Shown here in pieces: positions 36,465 through 44,946 of a DNA stretch of 49,047 nucleotides. The DNA comes from Lysobacterales bacterium. GTDB taxonomy: Bacteria > Pseudomonadota > Gammaproteobacteria > Xanthomonadales > Xanthomonadaceae. Made by a program: the position numbers and the translations under genes. Under the pieces are notes generated by a model. It made no database searches and was not told the origin of the DNA. It worked only from the letters and a program-made list of their open reading frames with translations. The stretch spans positions 1 to 49,047 of the forward strand of contig JAGRJY010000163.1 in assembly GCA_020442465.1 (NCBI GenBank), in the 5' to 3' direction. Position 1 is the stretch's first letter. Every line of letters begins with the position of its first letter.

Positions 36465-37478
36465 CTACCACTGGCCGCGCAGGCGGATGACCGTTTCGAC
36501 CTGGCGCGGATGCCGCCGGATGACGGCCGCGTAGCGGAACGGCAGCCCGTCCACCTGCACTTCGGCCTCGAGCACGAACCACTCGCTGGCGGTGGAGACG
36601 TCCTGCAGCGCGACCGGTCGGCCGATCAGCCGACGCAGCTCCTGATCGACATCGTGGGTGTTGCGGAAATTCGCCTGCCCATCGCGCCAGAGCGTGGCAG
36701 CCATCGCCGCGGTGATTTCCGGATCGAGCGCACGCCAGAGCTGCGGCGATGCGAAGTTGAGATTGATCGGCGATGGCTGCGGCCAGGTGCAGATGTGCGG
36801 GCGCAGGGCGCGGTAGGCCGCGTCATCGACCCGGTACACCCGCCTGAGCTCCGAGGGGTGGGCCATCGGTCGGTTCGCGGCCCGGTAGGCCGGGTTCATC
36901 CCCAGGTAGGTCAAGTCTTCGGCGCCTTCGGGGTGCGGCGACACATCGGCATCGATCCAGTCGACCACGGCATCGGCGATGGCCGGATCGAGCTGGAGCA
37001 CTTCGATCAGGCGACGGAACCGTTCGATCCGCTGGGGCTGCTCAACGCCCTGCTCGACCAGATCGTTGAGATTGAGGCAGCCGCTGCCGTCGCGCAGCAA
37101 GCCGGTCACCGAGCCACCGGGGATCGGAATGGGTGGAATCGGCTGACCCCAGCCCTCGCCGCGGGCATCGAATCCTTCACTCGACTGCAGATCGCGCTTC
37201 AGCGCGCTCTCCGCCCACAGCTCCATGCCGCGCGCCAGCTGCCAGGTTTGCTCGGCGCGCAACGCGTTGCGCGTGCGCGCCCGAATCGTCTCGCCAGTGT
37301 CGAGCAGGGCGGCGAAAAGCACCGCGGCAAGCGCGACCGCCAGCAGGGCCGCCAGCAGCGCGACCCCCCGTTGCGCTTGCGCTGCACTTCGCCCGCGGCA
37401 TCGCCGGACAGTCCGTCCGAGCCCAGGCTGCGGCGGCGTGGCGTGCCGATGGGAGGTTGCACGGCACGGGCCGCTCAC
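36465..37478 (-). CDS. gspK: Type II secretion minor pseudopilin GspK
   Basis: A 337-residue large minor pseudopilin that caps the pseudopilus tip with GspI and GspJ. The prepilin peptidase site is at QRG/VALLAALLAVALAA (cleavage after Gly38), lacking the Glu at +5 as is usual for GspK. The large domain includes GCLNLNDLV, VDWIDADVSPHPEGAED (metal-binding region) and PINLNFASPQLW. The GTG start overlaps gspJ by 4 nt (GTGA), giving an unusually long 38-residue basic leader; a shorter leader from an internal start was not evident. Confidence 0.9.
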   Translation of the reverse strand: MSGPCRATSHRHATPPQPGLGRTVRRCRGRSAAQAQRGVALLAALLAVALAAVLFAALLDTGETIRARTRNALRAEQTWQLARGMELWAESALKRDLQSSEGFDARGEGWGQPIPPIPIPGGSVTGLLRDGSGCLNLNDLVEQGVEQPQRIERFRRLIEVLQLDPAIADAVVDWIDADVSPHPEGAEDLTYLGMNPAYRAANRPMAHPSELRRVYRVDDAAYRALRPHICTWPQPSPINLNFASPQLWRALDPEITAAMAATLWRDGQANFRNTHDVDQELRRLIGRPVALQDVSTASEWFVLEAEVQVDGLPFRYAAVIRRHPRQVETVIRLRGQW

Positions 37479-38077
37479 GGCGAGACCTCGTCGGGGAATT
37501 CGATCAGTCGCTCGACCTCACCGAGGCCCTTGACGTCGGCACGCCAGCGCAGCGCGCGCGGCCACACTTCCGGCGCGGCACCTTGCGGCGGCCATTGATC
37601 GTGCCAGCGTCCCTGGGTGGAAAGCGCCTCGAGTCGAAGATCGGCGACGCCATCCAGAGCCACGCTGGAGGCCTGCAACGGCCCCGGCCCGGGCTGCACG
37701 CTCTGCCATTGCAGCCGGGTCAAGGTGTTGTCCGCCCAGACCCAGTTCACCCGGTCGACGTCCGGCCGCGGGTCGGCGAGCAGTTGGCTGCCGCGTGCGC
37801 GGGTCAAGGCGAAGCCACCCGACGACAGCGCAAACGCTGGCTGCGATTCGCCGATCGCGTCCCGCGCGGTGGCGTGCAGCGCCGAACGAACGTCACGATC
37901 GAGCATGCCGAGCACCAGCTGGATGCGACCGAATCGCTCGCTCGACTCGGCAAGCTGGCCGCGCGCGCGCACTGCCGCATTGAGACCGCTGTAGGCCAAT
38001 CCCATCGCGATCGCGAAGATCGCGACGGCGACCACCACCTCGATCAGGGTGAACCCGCCAGCGCCGACGCGCTTCAC
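37475..38077 (-). CDS. gspJ: Type II secretion minor pseudopilin GspJ
   Basis: A 200-residue minor pseudopilin with a short leader MKRVGAGG and prepilin cleavage before FTLIEVVVAVAIFAIA, with the conserved Glu at +5. The body carries the GspJ pattern RIQLVLGMLDRDVRSAL and W-rich C-terminal strands. It interacts with GspI and GspK at the pseudopilus tip. The GTG start overlaps gspI by 4 nt (GTGA). Confidence 0.92.
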   Translation of the reverse strand: MKRVGAGGFTLIEVVVAVAIFAIAMGLAYSGLNAAVRARGQLAESSERFGRIQLVLGMLDRDVRSALHATARDAIGESQPAFALSSGGFALTRARGSQLLADPRPDVDRVNWVWADNTLTRLQWQSVQPGPGPLQASSVALDGVADLRLEALSTQGRWHDQWPPQGAAPEVWPRALRWRADVKGLGEVERLIEFPDEVSP

Positions 38078-38442
38078 AGCTGCATGAATCCGGTGAGACT
38101 GGACGCCGTGCTGCCGTCGCTGACGGCGCGGTCATAGACGCGCACGTCGAGCCGCACCAGCCCGGGCTCGTCGGTCGCCTTGGCGTCGAGCTGCCAGCGC
38201 CAGCTGCGACCGGCCATGTCGACCTGACCCTCGGCGCGCCCTTGAGCGGGCGGGCGACCGGTCAGCCGCGTCTCGGCCAGCACATTGCTGGCCACCCACT
38301 GCGCCACGGTCGCGTCCTGCAGCTGCGACAGTGCGCGCGCCTCGAGACCGGCCGCTCGCACCAGGGCAACCATGGCCAGCGCCAGCAGCAACAGGGCCAC
38401 CAACACCTCGAGCAAAGTGAAGCCGCCGCATCGCTGCCGCAT
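38074..38442 (-). CDS. gspI: Type II secretion minor pseudopilin GspI
   Basis: A 122-residue minor pseudopilin: leader MRQRCGG, cleavage before FTLLEVLVALLLLALAMVAL with Glu at +5, then NVLAETRLTGR and a small beta domain. It nucleates the tip complex with GspJ and GspK. ATG at 38442 is chosen. A GTG at 38472 with a better Shine-Dalgarno sequence (AAGGTGGAG) would add ten basic residues and overlap the gspH stop, and is a realistic alternative. Confidence 0.9.
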   Translation of the reverse strand: MRQRCGGFTLLEVLVALLLLALAMVALVRAAGLEARALSQLQDATVAQWVASNVLAETRLTGRPPAQGRAEGQVDMAGRSWRWQLDAKATDEPGLVRLDVRVYDRAVSDGSTASSLTGFMQL

Positions 38443-38464
38443 CGACCTGCGCGCGCGCGAGCCC

Positions 38465-39004
38465 TTAGCCACCCGCTCCACCTTCACGCTTGGATTCGAC
38501 GCGCGCGTCCGGCGCCACATCGATGCGCCAGTGCTCGTCGGTGCCGGCATAGGCAAGCTCGATGCGCAGGGGAATCGCCTCGCCGGACGCGAAGCACGCC
38601 CAGTGGGGGCGCTCCGGATCACGCTCCGGATCGACCACCACCCCATCGATGAAGGGCTGCACCTGCAGACCATCCGGCAAACGGCGCGGCCGCAGTTCGT
38701 CGCCGGAGTGGTCGCCGAACGGCAGCCACTGCTCGCCGCGCAGATAGCCGAACCGCAAACTCCCCGGGGTGAATCGCAGTCCGATGTCCGTGCCCGTCAC
38801 CAGCGCACGCTCGCAGGCAATCTGCAGCAATGCCTGCATGCGCCCGGCCTCGTTCTGCAGGATGCGCCCCTGATTGCCGCCGATCGCCAGCGTGACCGCG
38901 ATCGAGACGACGGCGATGATCACGAGCACGACCAGCAGTTCGATCAGGGTGAAGCCCGCCGGCGATCCGGGCCAGCGTGCGGCAGGGAGGGTCGGCGTGT
39001 TCAT
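38465..39004 (-). CDS. gspH: Type II secretion minor pseudopilin GspH
   Basis: A 179-residue pseudopilin with an 18-residue leader ending GSPAG and cleavage before FTLIELLVVLVIIAVVSIAV. The GspH/FimT pattern follows: LQIACERALVTGTDIGLRF and beta strands with RFGYLRGEQWLPF. It links the tip complex to the GspG fibre. ATG at 39004 is taken; an in-frame ATG at 39043 is possible. It is 118 bp after gspG. Confidence 0.9.
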   Translation of the reverse strand: MNTPTLPAARWPGSPAGFTLIELLVVLVIIAVVSIAVTLAIGGNQGRILQNEAGRMQALLQIACERALVTGTDIGLRFTPGSLRFGYLRGEQWLPFGDHSGDELRPRRLPDGLQVQPFIDGVVVDPERDPERPHWACFASGEAIPLRIELAYAGTDEHWRIDVAPDARVESKREGGAGG

Positions 39005-39122
39005 GCCCGAAGCATCCGACTCGAAGCGAGCGCTGCGGCCCATGGTCAGATGCGGAGCTGCGTGACCCCGACGCATCCGACGATCGCATGCGCCGACGCC
39101 GCCGGAGCATGCGCCGGGGTCG

Positions 39123-39581
39123 TCATTCGCCCCAATTGCCGATGTCCGCGTTGGCACCCTCGCCGCCGGGCTGACCGTCCGCGCCGAAGGTGTACACATC
39201 GATCTCACCACGCTGGCCGGGAGAGAGATAAAGGTAGTCGCCGCCCCACGGATCCTTTGGAAGGCGGTCGATGTAACCCCCCGCCCGCCAGTTCGGCGCC
39301 GGCGGCGTACCCGATGGTGTTTGCACCAGGGCCTGCAATCCCTGCTCGGTGCTCGGGTAGTTGAAGTTCTCGAGGCGGTACATGTTCAAGGCTGTGATGA
39401 GCGCCTGGATGTCCTGCTTGGCGCGCGCAGCACGCGCCTCATCCGGTTTGTCGAGGAACCTCGGCACCACCACCGTGGCCAGAATGCCCAGGATGACCAC
39501 GACGACGAGAATTTCGATCAGGGTGAATCCGGCCTGCCGATGGGCTCGGCCTTGTCGCTGGCGGGAGGTTGCGGAGATCAT
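39123..39581 (-). CDS. gspG: Type II secretion major pseudopilin GspG
   Basis: A 152-residue major pseudopilin, the main subunit of the pseudopilus. After an 18-residue leader ending HRQAG, cleavage precedes FTLIEILVVVVILGILATVV. The conserved GspG body follows: LNMYRLENFNYPSTEQGLQA, GYIDRLPKDPWGGDYLYLSPG and the calcium-binding end DVYTFGADGQPGGEG. ATG at 39581 is chosen; the open frame continues far upstream but only opposite bioA. It is the first gene of the unit and is 39 bp from divergent bioA, so its promoter must overlap bioA. Confidence 0.96.
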   Translation of the reverse strand: MISATSRQRQGRAHRQAGFTLIEILVVVVILGILATVVVPRFLDKPDEARAARAKQDIQALITALNMYRLENFNYPSTEQGLQALVQTPSGTPPAPNWRAGGYIDRLPKDPWGGDYLYLSPGQRGEIDVYTFGADGQPGGEGANADIGNWGE

Positions 39582-39620
39582 GCGAGGTTCTCGATCGTAG
39601 TGAATGGATGGTATCAAGCG

Positions 39621-40979
39621 ATGAGCACTTCCGGCGACGAACATGCGCGCTGGCGCGCCCGTGACCTCGCCGCACTGTGGCACCCCTGTTCGCAAATGCA
39701 GGAGCACCGCGACGGCGCCCCGTTGATCACGATCCGGCGCGGCCAGGGCGCGTGGATCGAAGACGTGTCGGGCAAGCGCTACCTGGACGCGATCAGCAGC
39801 TGGTGGACGAACCTGTTCGGCCACGCGCACCCACGGATCGCTGCCGCCATCGGGCGACAGGCCAGCGAGCTCGAGCAGGTCATTCTGGCCGGATTCGGCC
39901 ACCCGCCCGCCATCGAACTGGCGGAGCGTCTGCTTTCCGTCGCACCACCGGGGCTCGGCAAGGCTTTCTTCGCCGACAACGGTTCGGCGGCAGTCGAGGT
40001 CGCGCTGAAGATGAGCTTTCATGCCCATCGCAACCAGGGCCGCAGCCGCGATCTGTTCGTCGCGCTGGAAAACGGCTATCACGGCGAGACGCTCGGCGCT
40101 TTGGCAGTCACCGACATTCCTCTGTATCGAGAGATCTACGCGCCGCTGATGATGCAGCCGCTGTTCGCGCCATCGCCCGACGCCTACCTGCGCGGCGACG
40201 ACGAATCCGCCGAGGACTGTGCGCTGCGCGCCGCCGAAGGCCTGTCGCGACTGTTCGAACAGCACGACGGTCGCATCGCGGCACTGATCCTCGAACCGCT
40301 GGTGCAGTGTGCCGGCGGCATGCGCATGTACCACCCGGCCTACCTGAGGGCGGCGCGTGCGCTGTGCGACAGGCATGGCGTATTCCTGATCGCCGACGAG
40401 ATCGCCGTGGGATTCGGCCGCACAGGAACACTGTTTGCCTGCGAGCAGGCGGGCATCACGCCCGATCTGATGTGTCTGTCCAAGGGATTGACGGGAGGAT
40501 TTCTCCCGCTGGCGGTCACCCTCGTGCGTGACGCGCTCTACGAGGCGTTTCTCGACAGCAGTCGCGAGCGCGGGTTTCTTCATTCCCACAGTTACACCGG
40601 CAATCCGATCGCCTGTGCGGCCGCGCTGGAAGTGCTCAACCTGTTCGCCGACGAAGACGTGATCGCGCGCAACCGCGAACTCGCCAGCCGCCTGGCCCAG
40701 GCTTCGCACGCCATCGCGGAGATGCCACAGGTCGCCGAAAGCCGCCAGACCGGCATGATCGTGGCCTTCGAACTCACTCCCGACGGCAGCCGCCACAGCA
40801 GCTATCCGAGCGCGGAACGTCGCGGCCGGCGCGCCTACCACGCGGCTCTCGAGCGTAGCGTGCTGCTGCGTCCGCTGGGCGACGTGCTGTACTGGATGCC
40901 ACCGTATTGCCTGCAGCAGGACGAGCTCGACCAGCTGGCCGACGTCACCCGACATGCCATCGCCGTGGCGTGCGCTTGA
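39621..40979 (+). CDS. bioA: Adenosylmethionine-8-amino-7-oxononanoate aminotransferase
   Basis: A 452-residue class III PLP aminotransferase of biotin synthesis, converting 8-amino-7-oxononanoate to 7,8-diaminononanoate with S-adenosylmethionine as amino donor. BioA features are LWHPCSQMQEH near the N-terminus, AISSWWTNLFGHAHPRI, and FFADNGSAAVEVALKMSFH. The PLP region DEIAVGFGRTG precedes the Schiff-base Lys288 in CLSKGLTGGFLPL. A bioA, not a generic transaminase, is supported by the SSWW and HPCSQM motifs. It stands alone, without bioB, F, C or D. ATG at 39621 has a weak ribosome site. Confidence 0.96.
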   Translation: MSTSGDEHARWRARDLAALWHPCSQMQEHRDGAPLITIRRGQGAWIEDVSGKRYLDAISSWWTNLFGHAHPRIAAAIGRQASELEQVILAGFGHPPAIELAERLLSVAPPGLGKAFFADNGSAAVEVALKMSFHAHRNQGRSRDLFVALENGYHGETLGALAVTDIPLYREIYAPLMMQPLFAPSPDAYLRGDDESAEDCALRAAEGLSRLFEQHDGRIAALILEPLVQCAGGMRMYHPAYLRAARALCDRHGVFLIADEIAVGFGRTGTLFACEQAGITPDLMCLSKGLTGGFLPLAVTLVRDALYEAFLDSSRERGFLHSHSYTGNPIACAAALEVLNLFADEDVIARNRELASRLAQASHAIAEMPQVAESRQTGMIVAFELTPDGSRHSSYPSAERRGRRAYHAALERSVLLRPLGDVLYWMPPYCLQQDELDQLADVTRHAIAVACA

Positions 40980-41270
40980 ACGAATCGTTCCTCCGCGAAG
41001 CGTCACCCTCGCGGGCCATGCATCGACTCGCCGACCCGTCGCAAACGCGCGTGCGAGCACGCTGGATGCTGCCTGCCCGTTGCTGATCAGGATCTCTCCT
41101 CCGACCTCGGGCAGCCCTGCATTCGTAGTAGTGGTCGAGCGTGTAGTCGACGCTGCCATCTTCACCGCGGAGGCCGCAGTTGCCGGCCCAGGCAATCAGG
41201 CGGGCGAAGGTGCGACACTGCACCAGGTGCCGCCGCGGGCGCGTGCGTTGAACCAGGAGGACTGATTCCG
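40980..41270. other. 291-bp gap between bioA and rsmE with no recognised gene
   Basis: Both strands have short open frames, but none has a recognisable domain or a convincing start. The composition is similar to coding DNA. A minus-strand frame contains a Cys/Tyr-bearing phrase (AGNCGLRGEDGSVDYTLDHY) that might be a remnant of a secreted protein, but this cannot be supported. The rsmE ribosome site AGGAGG is at 41255-41260. Confidence 0.4.
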
Positions 41271-42020
41271 GTGCGCAAGACACGTATCCATGTCGATGCA
41301 GCGTTGACGTCTGGTCAGACCATCCGGCTGCCGGAAGAAATCGCGCGCCACCTGGTTGCCGTATTGCGGCTGCGACCGGGAGACCCATGCTGGCTGTTCC
41401 GTGGGGATGGTGTCGATTACCGGGCCGAACTGCTCGAGGCCGACAAGCGCGGTGTCGTCGCGATGATCCACGAAGCCAGCGCCACGCCGCCGGCGTCTCC
41501 GCTGTCGATCACCCTGATCCAGGGCATTGCACGCGGCGAGAAGATGGATCTGATCCTGCAAAAGGCCACCGAACTGGGTGTGGATGTCCTGGCGCCGGTG
41601 TTTTCGCAGCGCAGCGAGGTGCGGCTCACTGGCGAGCGTCTCGACAAGCGCATGCAGCATTGGCAGGGGGTCGTGCGCGGCGCCTGCGAACAAAGCGGTC
41701 GCGGCACGATGCCGCGCCTGCTTCCGGCCTGCGATCTGGCTCAGCGCATGGCGGAGACACAGGGCGATGACGGGCTCCGTGTGCGCCTTGAGCCCAAGGC
41801 AGAGTCCGGCCTGACCGACATCGCCTCGAACCCGCCGCCTTCACGCATCACGCTTCTGGTCGGGCCGGAGGGTGGGCTCTCCGACCAGGATCACGCCTGC
41901 GCGGCGGCGGCCGGCTTCGGCACCTTGCGCCTCGGACCTCGGGTTCTTCGCACCGAAACCGCGGGCCTCGCCGCCATCGCCGCCATGCAGGTGCTGTGGG
42001 GCGACCTCGGCCACAACTAG
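41271..42020 (+). CDS. rsmE: 16S rRNA (uracil-1498-N3)-methyltransferase
   Basis: A 249-residue SPOUT-class methyltransferase that methylates N3 of U1498 in 16S rRNA. An N-terminal PUA-like RNA-binding part (about 1-75, with LPEEIARHLVAVLRLRPGD) is followed by the SPOUT domain. Its motifs are GIARGEKMDLILQKATELGV, LLVGPEGGLSDQDHA and the knot signature LRLGPRVLRTETAGLAA. It starts with GTG at 41271 behind AGGAGG at about 10 nt. It ends 179 bp from the convergent chpC, a gap with GC-rich inverted repeats (42179-42196) but no clear terminator. Confidence 0.96.
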   Translation: MRKTRIHVDAALTSGQTIRLPEEIARHLVAVLRLRPGDPCWLFRGDGVDYRAELLEADKRGVVAMIHEASATPPASPLSITLIQGIARGEKMDLILQKATELGVDVLAPVFSQRSEVRLTGERLDKRMQHWQGVVRGACEQSGRGTMPRLLPACDLAQRMAETQGDDGLRVRLEPKAESGLTDIASNPPPSRITLLVGPEGGLSDQDHACAAAAGFGTLRLGPRVLRTETAGLAAIAAMQVLWGDLGHN

Positions 42021-42199
42021 GCCTCACTCACCGCAGATGGATGCGGCACCGGGCGAGGCGAAAGCGGACGTTGCAGGAACGGGCCAGCGCGCGCGGGTGC
42101 GCAATGACCCGGCATCGCGAAGCATCTGTCCACGCAATGAGGTGCTGCGTGCAAGGCTGGTGAGAACGACAGGAGACGGGCGGCGCGGCGGCCGCCGGC

Positions 42200-42667
42200 T
42201 CAGGCAGCCTGCGCAGCCAGCACGTCGCCCAATCGGGTCTCGATGTCGGTCAGATCGGGAATGACGGCCTCGTCATCGCGCAGACGCACACGCATGAGTG
42301 CGCCAGGAGGAATGTCGCCGGCCTCTTCCAGCAGCTGCGCCTGCGACACCGTGGTGAGACGCGGAAAGCCCTGGGTCAGCATGCAGAAGTAAGGCAGTCT
42401 CGGGTTGCCGGACAGCGCCTTGAGCACGGCCACTTTCGACCCGCGTTCACCTTCGACCTGCGAGAAGCCGGCCAGGCGCGCAAACGACACCATCGGGATG
42501 CGCCAGCCGCGCCAGCGGATCCGCCCCATCACCCAGTCGGGCGCGCCCGGAACCGGTTCCGGCTCCGAATAGGTGATCACCTCGGCGACGGTGGCATTGG
42601 GCAGCAGCAAACGGCCCTCGGTGACCTGGATCATCACGCCGCGAATGTCAGTGAGAGTCTGTTCCAT
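42200..42667 (-). CDS. chpC: CheW-like coupling protein (ChpC-like)
   Basis: A 155-residue single CheW-domain protein: GVMIQVTEGRLLLPNATVAEVI, WVMGRIRWRGWRIPMVSFARL and LTTVSQAQLLEE. It lies 29 bp after the chpB-like gene on the same strand, which reproduces the chpA-chpB-chpC order of the Pseudomonas Pil-Chp system controlling twitching motility and cAMP. CheW proteins link receptors to the kinase. The symbol rests on position and domain. Confidence 0.82.
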   Translation of the reverse strand: MEQTLTDIRGVMIQVTEGRLLLPNATVAEVITYSEPEPVPGAPDWVMGRIRWRGWRIPMVSFARLAGFSQVEGERGSKVAVLKALSGNPRLPYFCMLTQGFPRLTTVSQAQLLEEAGDIPPGALMRVRLRDDEAVIPDLTDIETRLGDVLAAQAA

Positions 42668-42696
42668 CGTGTTCGTCCTTGTCTGGCTGAGCCCGG

Positions 42697-44937
42697 TCAG
42701 GCCTTGCCGAATTGCGCGACGCAACGTTCCGCCAGCTCGCGCGGCGAACCGGAAAACTCCACCGTACCGCGCGACTTCGCGCCGTCGACCATCGAGCTGA
42801 CCACGCAGCTGGCAGGATCCTGCACCCACACCTCTCCGCCCTTGGCCGTCACATGGCTGGCGCCCTCGACGGCATCACCCGCCATGCCGCTGAAGATGAT
42901 CGCGACGCAGTCCTTGCCGAAGGTGTCCGCCGCCGCCGTGAACAGGTCGTCGATGCAGGGCTTGTAGTGCGGTGGCTTGTCGTAGTTGGACTGGTGAATC
43001 TTGCCGTCGCGATCAACATTGAACTTGGCCGCAGAAGTCACCACCAGAAGCTGCCCCACCTTGGCCGGGCCCTGGCCGTCGTCCGCCACGCGCACGAGCA
43101 TCTTGCTGGTCTTCTGCAGCTGGTGCGCCAGCCGCGAGAAGAATCCGCTTTCGAGATGCTGGGCGAGCACGAACAGCCCCGGGAAATCGGCCGGAATGTG
43201 CGAGATGAAGGTTCGCAGTGCGTCCGGACCGCCAATCGAAGCACCGAGAACGAAGATGCGCGGAATACCCTTGATCTCCGGCGCAGGCTTCTTGCGCTCC
43301 TTGATGAAGTCCGCTTCCCCTTCGCCCTCTTCGGACTCGATCGGCTCCAGCTCAAGCGACAGCGACAGCGAGTCGAAGTCAAAGCCGCCCTTTTTCTCGT
43401 CGGACTTTTCTTCCTTGGACTCAATGTCGGCATCGATATCAAGCAAGGAAAGCGAGCCGAATCCCGCCTCGTCGCCCTCCGACGACAACGCCGGCGACTC
43501 GCTCTCGATGACCTCGTCCAAGTCGAGCGAGACGGCCGACTCGGCGACTGGAGTGTCGGCTTCGTCGTCGAATCCGCGCAGGCCGATGTCGTCGAGCCCG
43601 ACGGCAACCGGCTCGGCCGATGCCGACTCGGACTGGGCGTCGAACTGCGCCGCCAGCGCGGCAAAATCGGCGTCGTCTTCCAGGTTGACCTCAGCGTCGC
43701 CGAAGCTGGGCTTGCTGCGTTCCGCTGAGCCGACGTCGATATCGAAATCGAATTCGAGACCCATGCCTTCATCGATGGGTGCTTCTGCGGTTGGGGCGGC
43801 GGGTTCGTCATCGCCGATGCCCGAGAGACTGGCCTCGATGTCGCCCAGATCCAGCTCGGCAAAGCTGGGCTCGTCTTCAAGCTCTGCTGCTTCGCTCGAC
43901 GCTGCTTCGATCGACGCCGTTTCGATCGACACCGACTCGATGCCCTGCCCGCTCGCCGATGACTCCGAGAGCATCGCATCAAGGGCGCCCAGATCGAGCC
44001 CGGATCCCTGGTCGCTGCTGAGTTCCGCCTCGCTGGCGGTCAGCCCTGCGTCGGTGGACAGGTCGATTTCCCCCGGCGACTCGAGGTCGAGACCCTCGTC
44101 CGACCCGGTCGCCACCACGATCTCTTCAGCCTCCAGCCCGAGGGCGTCAAGGTCGGCGTACGACGAAGCAGTCTCGGTCACTGCCGACGTTGTCTCGGCG
44201 GATTCGGCGACCACCTCGCCGGCGTCTTCGCCCATCGCACTCAGCGCTTGCTCGATCTCGCCGAGATCGAAGTTGAAGTCGTCCGACGAATCGGCGGATG
44301 CGGTCTCCAACGCCGCGGAAATCGGCGCATCGCGATCGAGTCGCGGCAGCTCTTCGTCAACTTCCGGGACGGACTCCGCAACCTGCTCCTCTAAATCGTA
44401 CTCTGCCGAGACAGCGCGACCCTGCCCCGAGATCAGTACATCAGGCAGGGTGCTCTGCGGCAAGGACTCCAGCGAGGCACTGGCCTCGTCGGCGAAGCTC
44501 GACAGATCGCTGTCTCCCACCTCTTCCGCGGGCGTGTGCGGCTTGCCGGGCTTGGGTACCAGGTTGCGTTCGGGGAGCATTTCCGCACCGGGCGGCGGCG
44601 GCGGCGTCGCATCGCCGTGACCGAGCACCTTGGCCACCAGATGGCGTGCCCAGCGAGCAAGATCCCAACCTGCCAGCTGGCCGGTGACATCAGCCTCGTT
44701 GAACAGCACATCGATGCCGGGATCGTCGATCAGCGTATCGAGTGAATCGAGTTCCGAGTCGGCACCGGGTTCCAGATTGACGATCAGAATCTTGGCGACG
44801 CTGGCACGGATGGCGTCGGCATCGGCTCCTTGCAGCTCGCCTTCGAACGCCAGTTCGGCACCCGCATCCACCAGCGCCGAGCGCAAGGTGGCCCGTACTG
44901 CATCGTCCCGACCGAGGAGCGCTACGCGAGTCGTCAT
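42697..44937 (-). CDS. chpB: CheB-type methylesterase with long acidic central region (ChpB-like)
   Basis: A 746-residue protein. Residues 1-110 look like a degenerate receiver (TRVALLGRDDAVRATLRSAL). About 115-535 is a very acidic, Ser/Ala/Glu/Asp-rich low-complexity region, probably disordered. About 550-746 is the CheB methylesterase domain with the catalytic triad Ser567 in GASIGGP, His594 in LAQHLESG and Asp688 in GMAGDAVEG, spaced as in Salmonella CheB. It would remove methyl groups from the chemoreceptor. ATG at 44937 follows AGGAG at 6 nt; TTG at 44943 is rejected for spacing. It begins 9 nt after the chpA stop. The usual length is nearer 350 residues, so the central expansion is exceptional. 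Confidence 0.85.
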   Translation of the reverse strand: MTTRVALLGRDDAVRATLRSALVDAGAELAFEGELQGADADAIRASVAKILIVNLEPGADSELDSLDTLIDDPGIDVLFNEADVTGQLAGWDLARWARHLVAKVLGHGDATPPPPPGAEMLPERNLVPKPGKPHTPAEEVGDSDLSSFADEASASLESLPQSTLPDVLISGQGRAVSAEYDLEEQVAESVPEVDEELPRLDRDAPISAALETASADSSDDFNFDLGEIEQALSAMGEDAGEVVAESAETTSAVTETASSYADLDALGLEAEEIVVATGSDEGLDLESPGEIDLSTDAGLTASEAELSSDQGSGLDLGALDAMLSESSASGQGIESVSIETASIEAASSEAAELEDEPSFAELDLGDIEASLSGIGDDEPAAPTAEAPIDEGMGLEFDFDIDVGSAERSKPSFGDAEVNLEDDADFAALAAQFDAQSESASAEPVAVGLDDIGLRGFDDEADTPVAESAVSLDLDEVIESESPALSSEGDEAGFGSLSLLDIDADIESKEEKSDEKKGGFDFDSLSLSLELEPIESEEGEGEADFIKERKKPAPEIKGIPRIFVLGASIGGPDALRTFISHIPADFPGLFVLAQHLESGFFSRLAHQLQKTSKMLVRVADDGQGPAKVGQLLVVTSAAKFNVDRDGKIHQSNYDKPPHYKPCIDDLFTAAADTFGKDCVAIIFSGMAGDAVEGASHVTAKGGEVWVQDPASCVVSSMVDGAKSRGTVEFSGSPRELAERCVAQFGKA

Positions 44938-44946
44938 CGTCAACTC

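Noticed and set aside
39582..41195. A long N-terminal extension of gspG
   Set aside because: It is antisense to bioA. The pseudopilin leader starting at 39581 has the right length and cleavage site.
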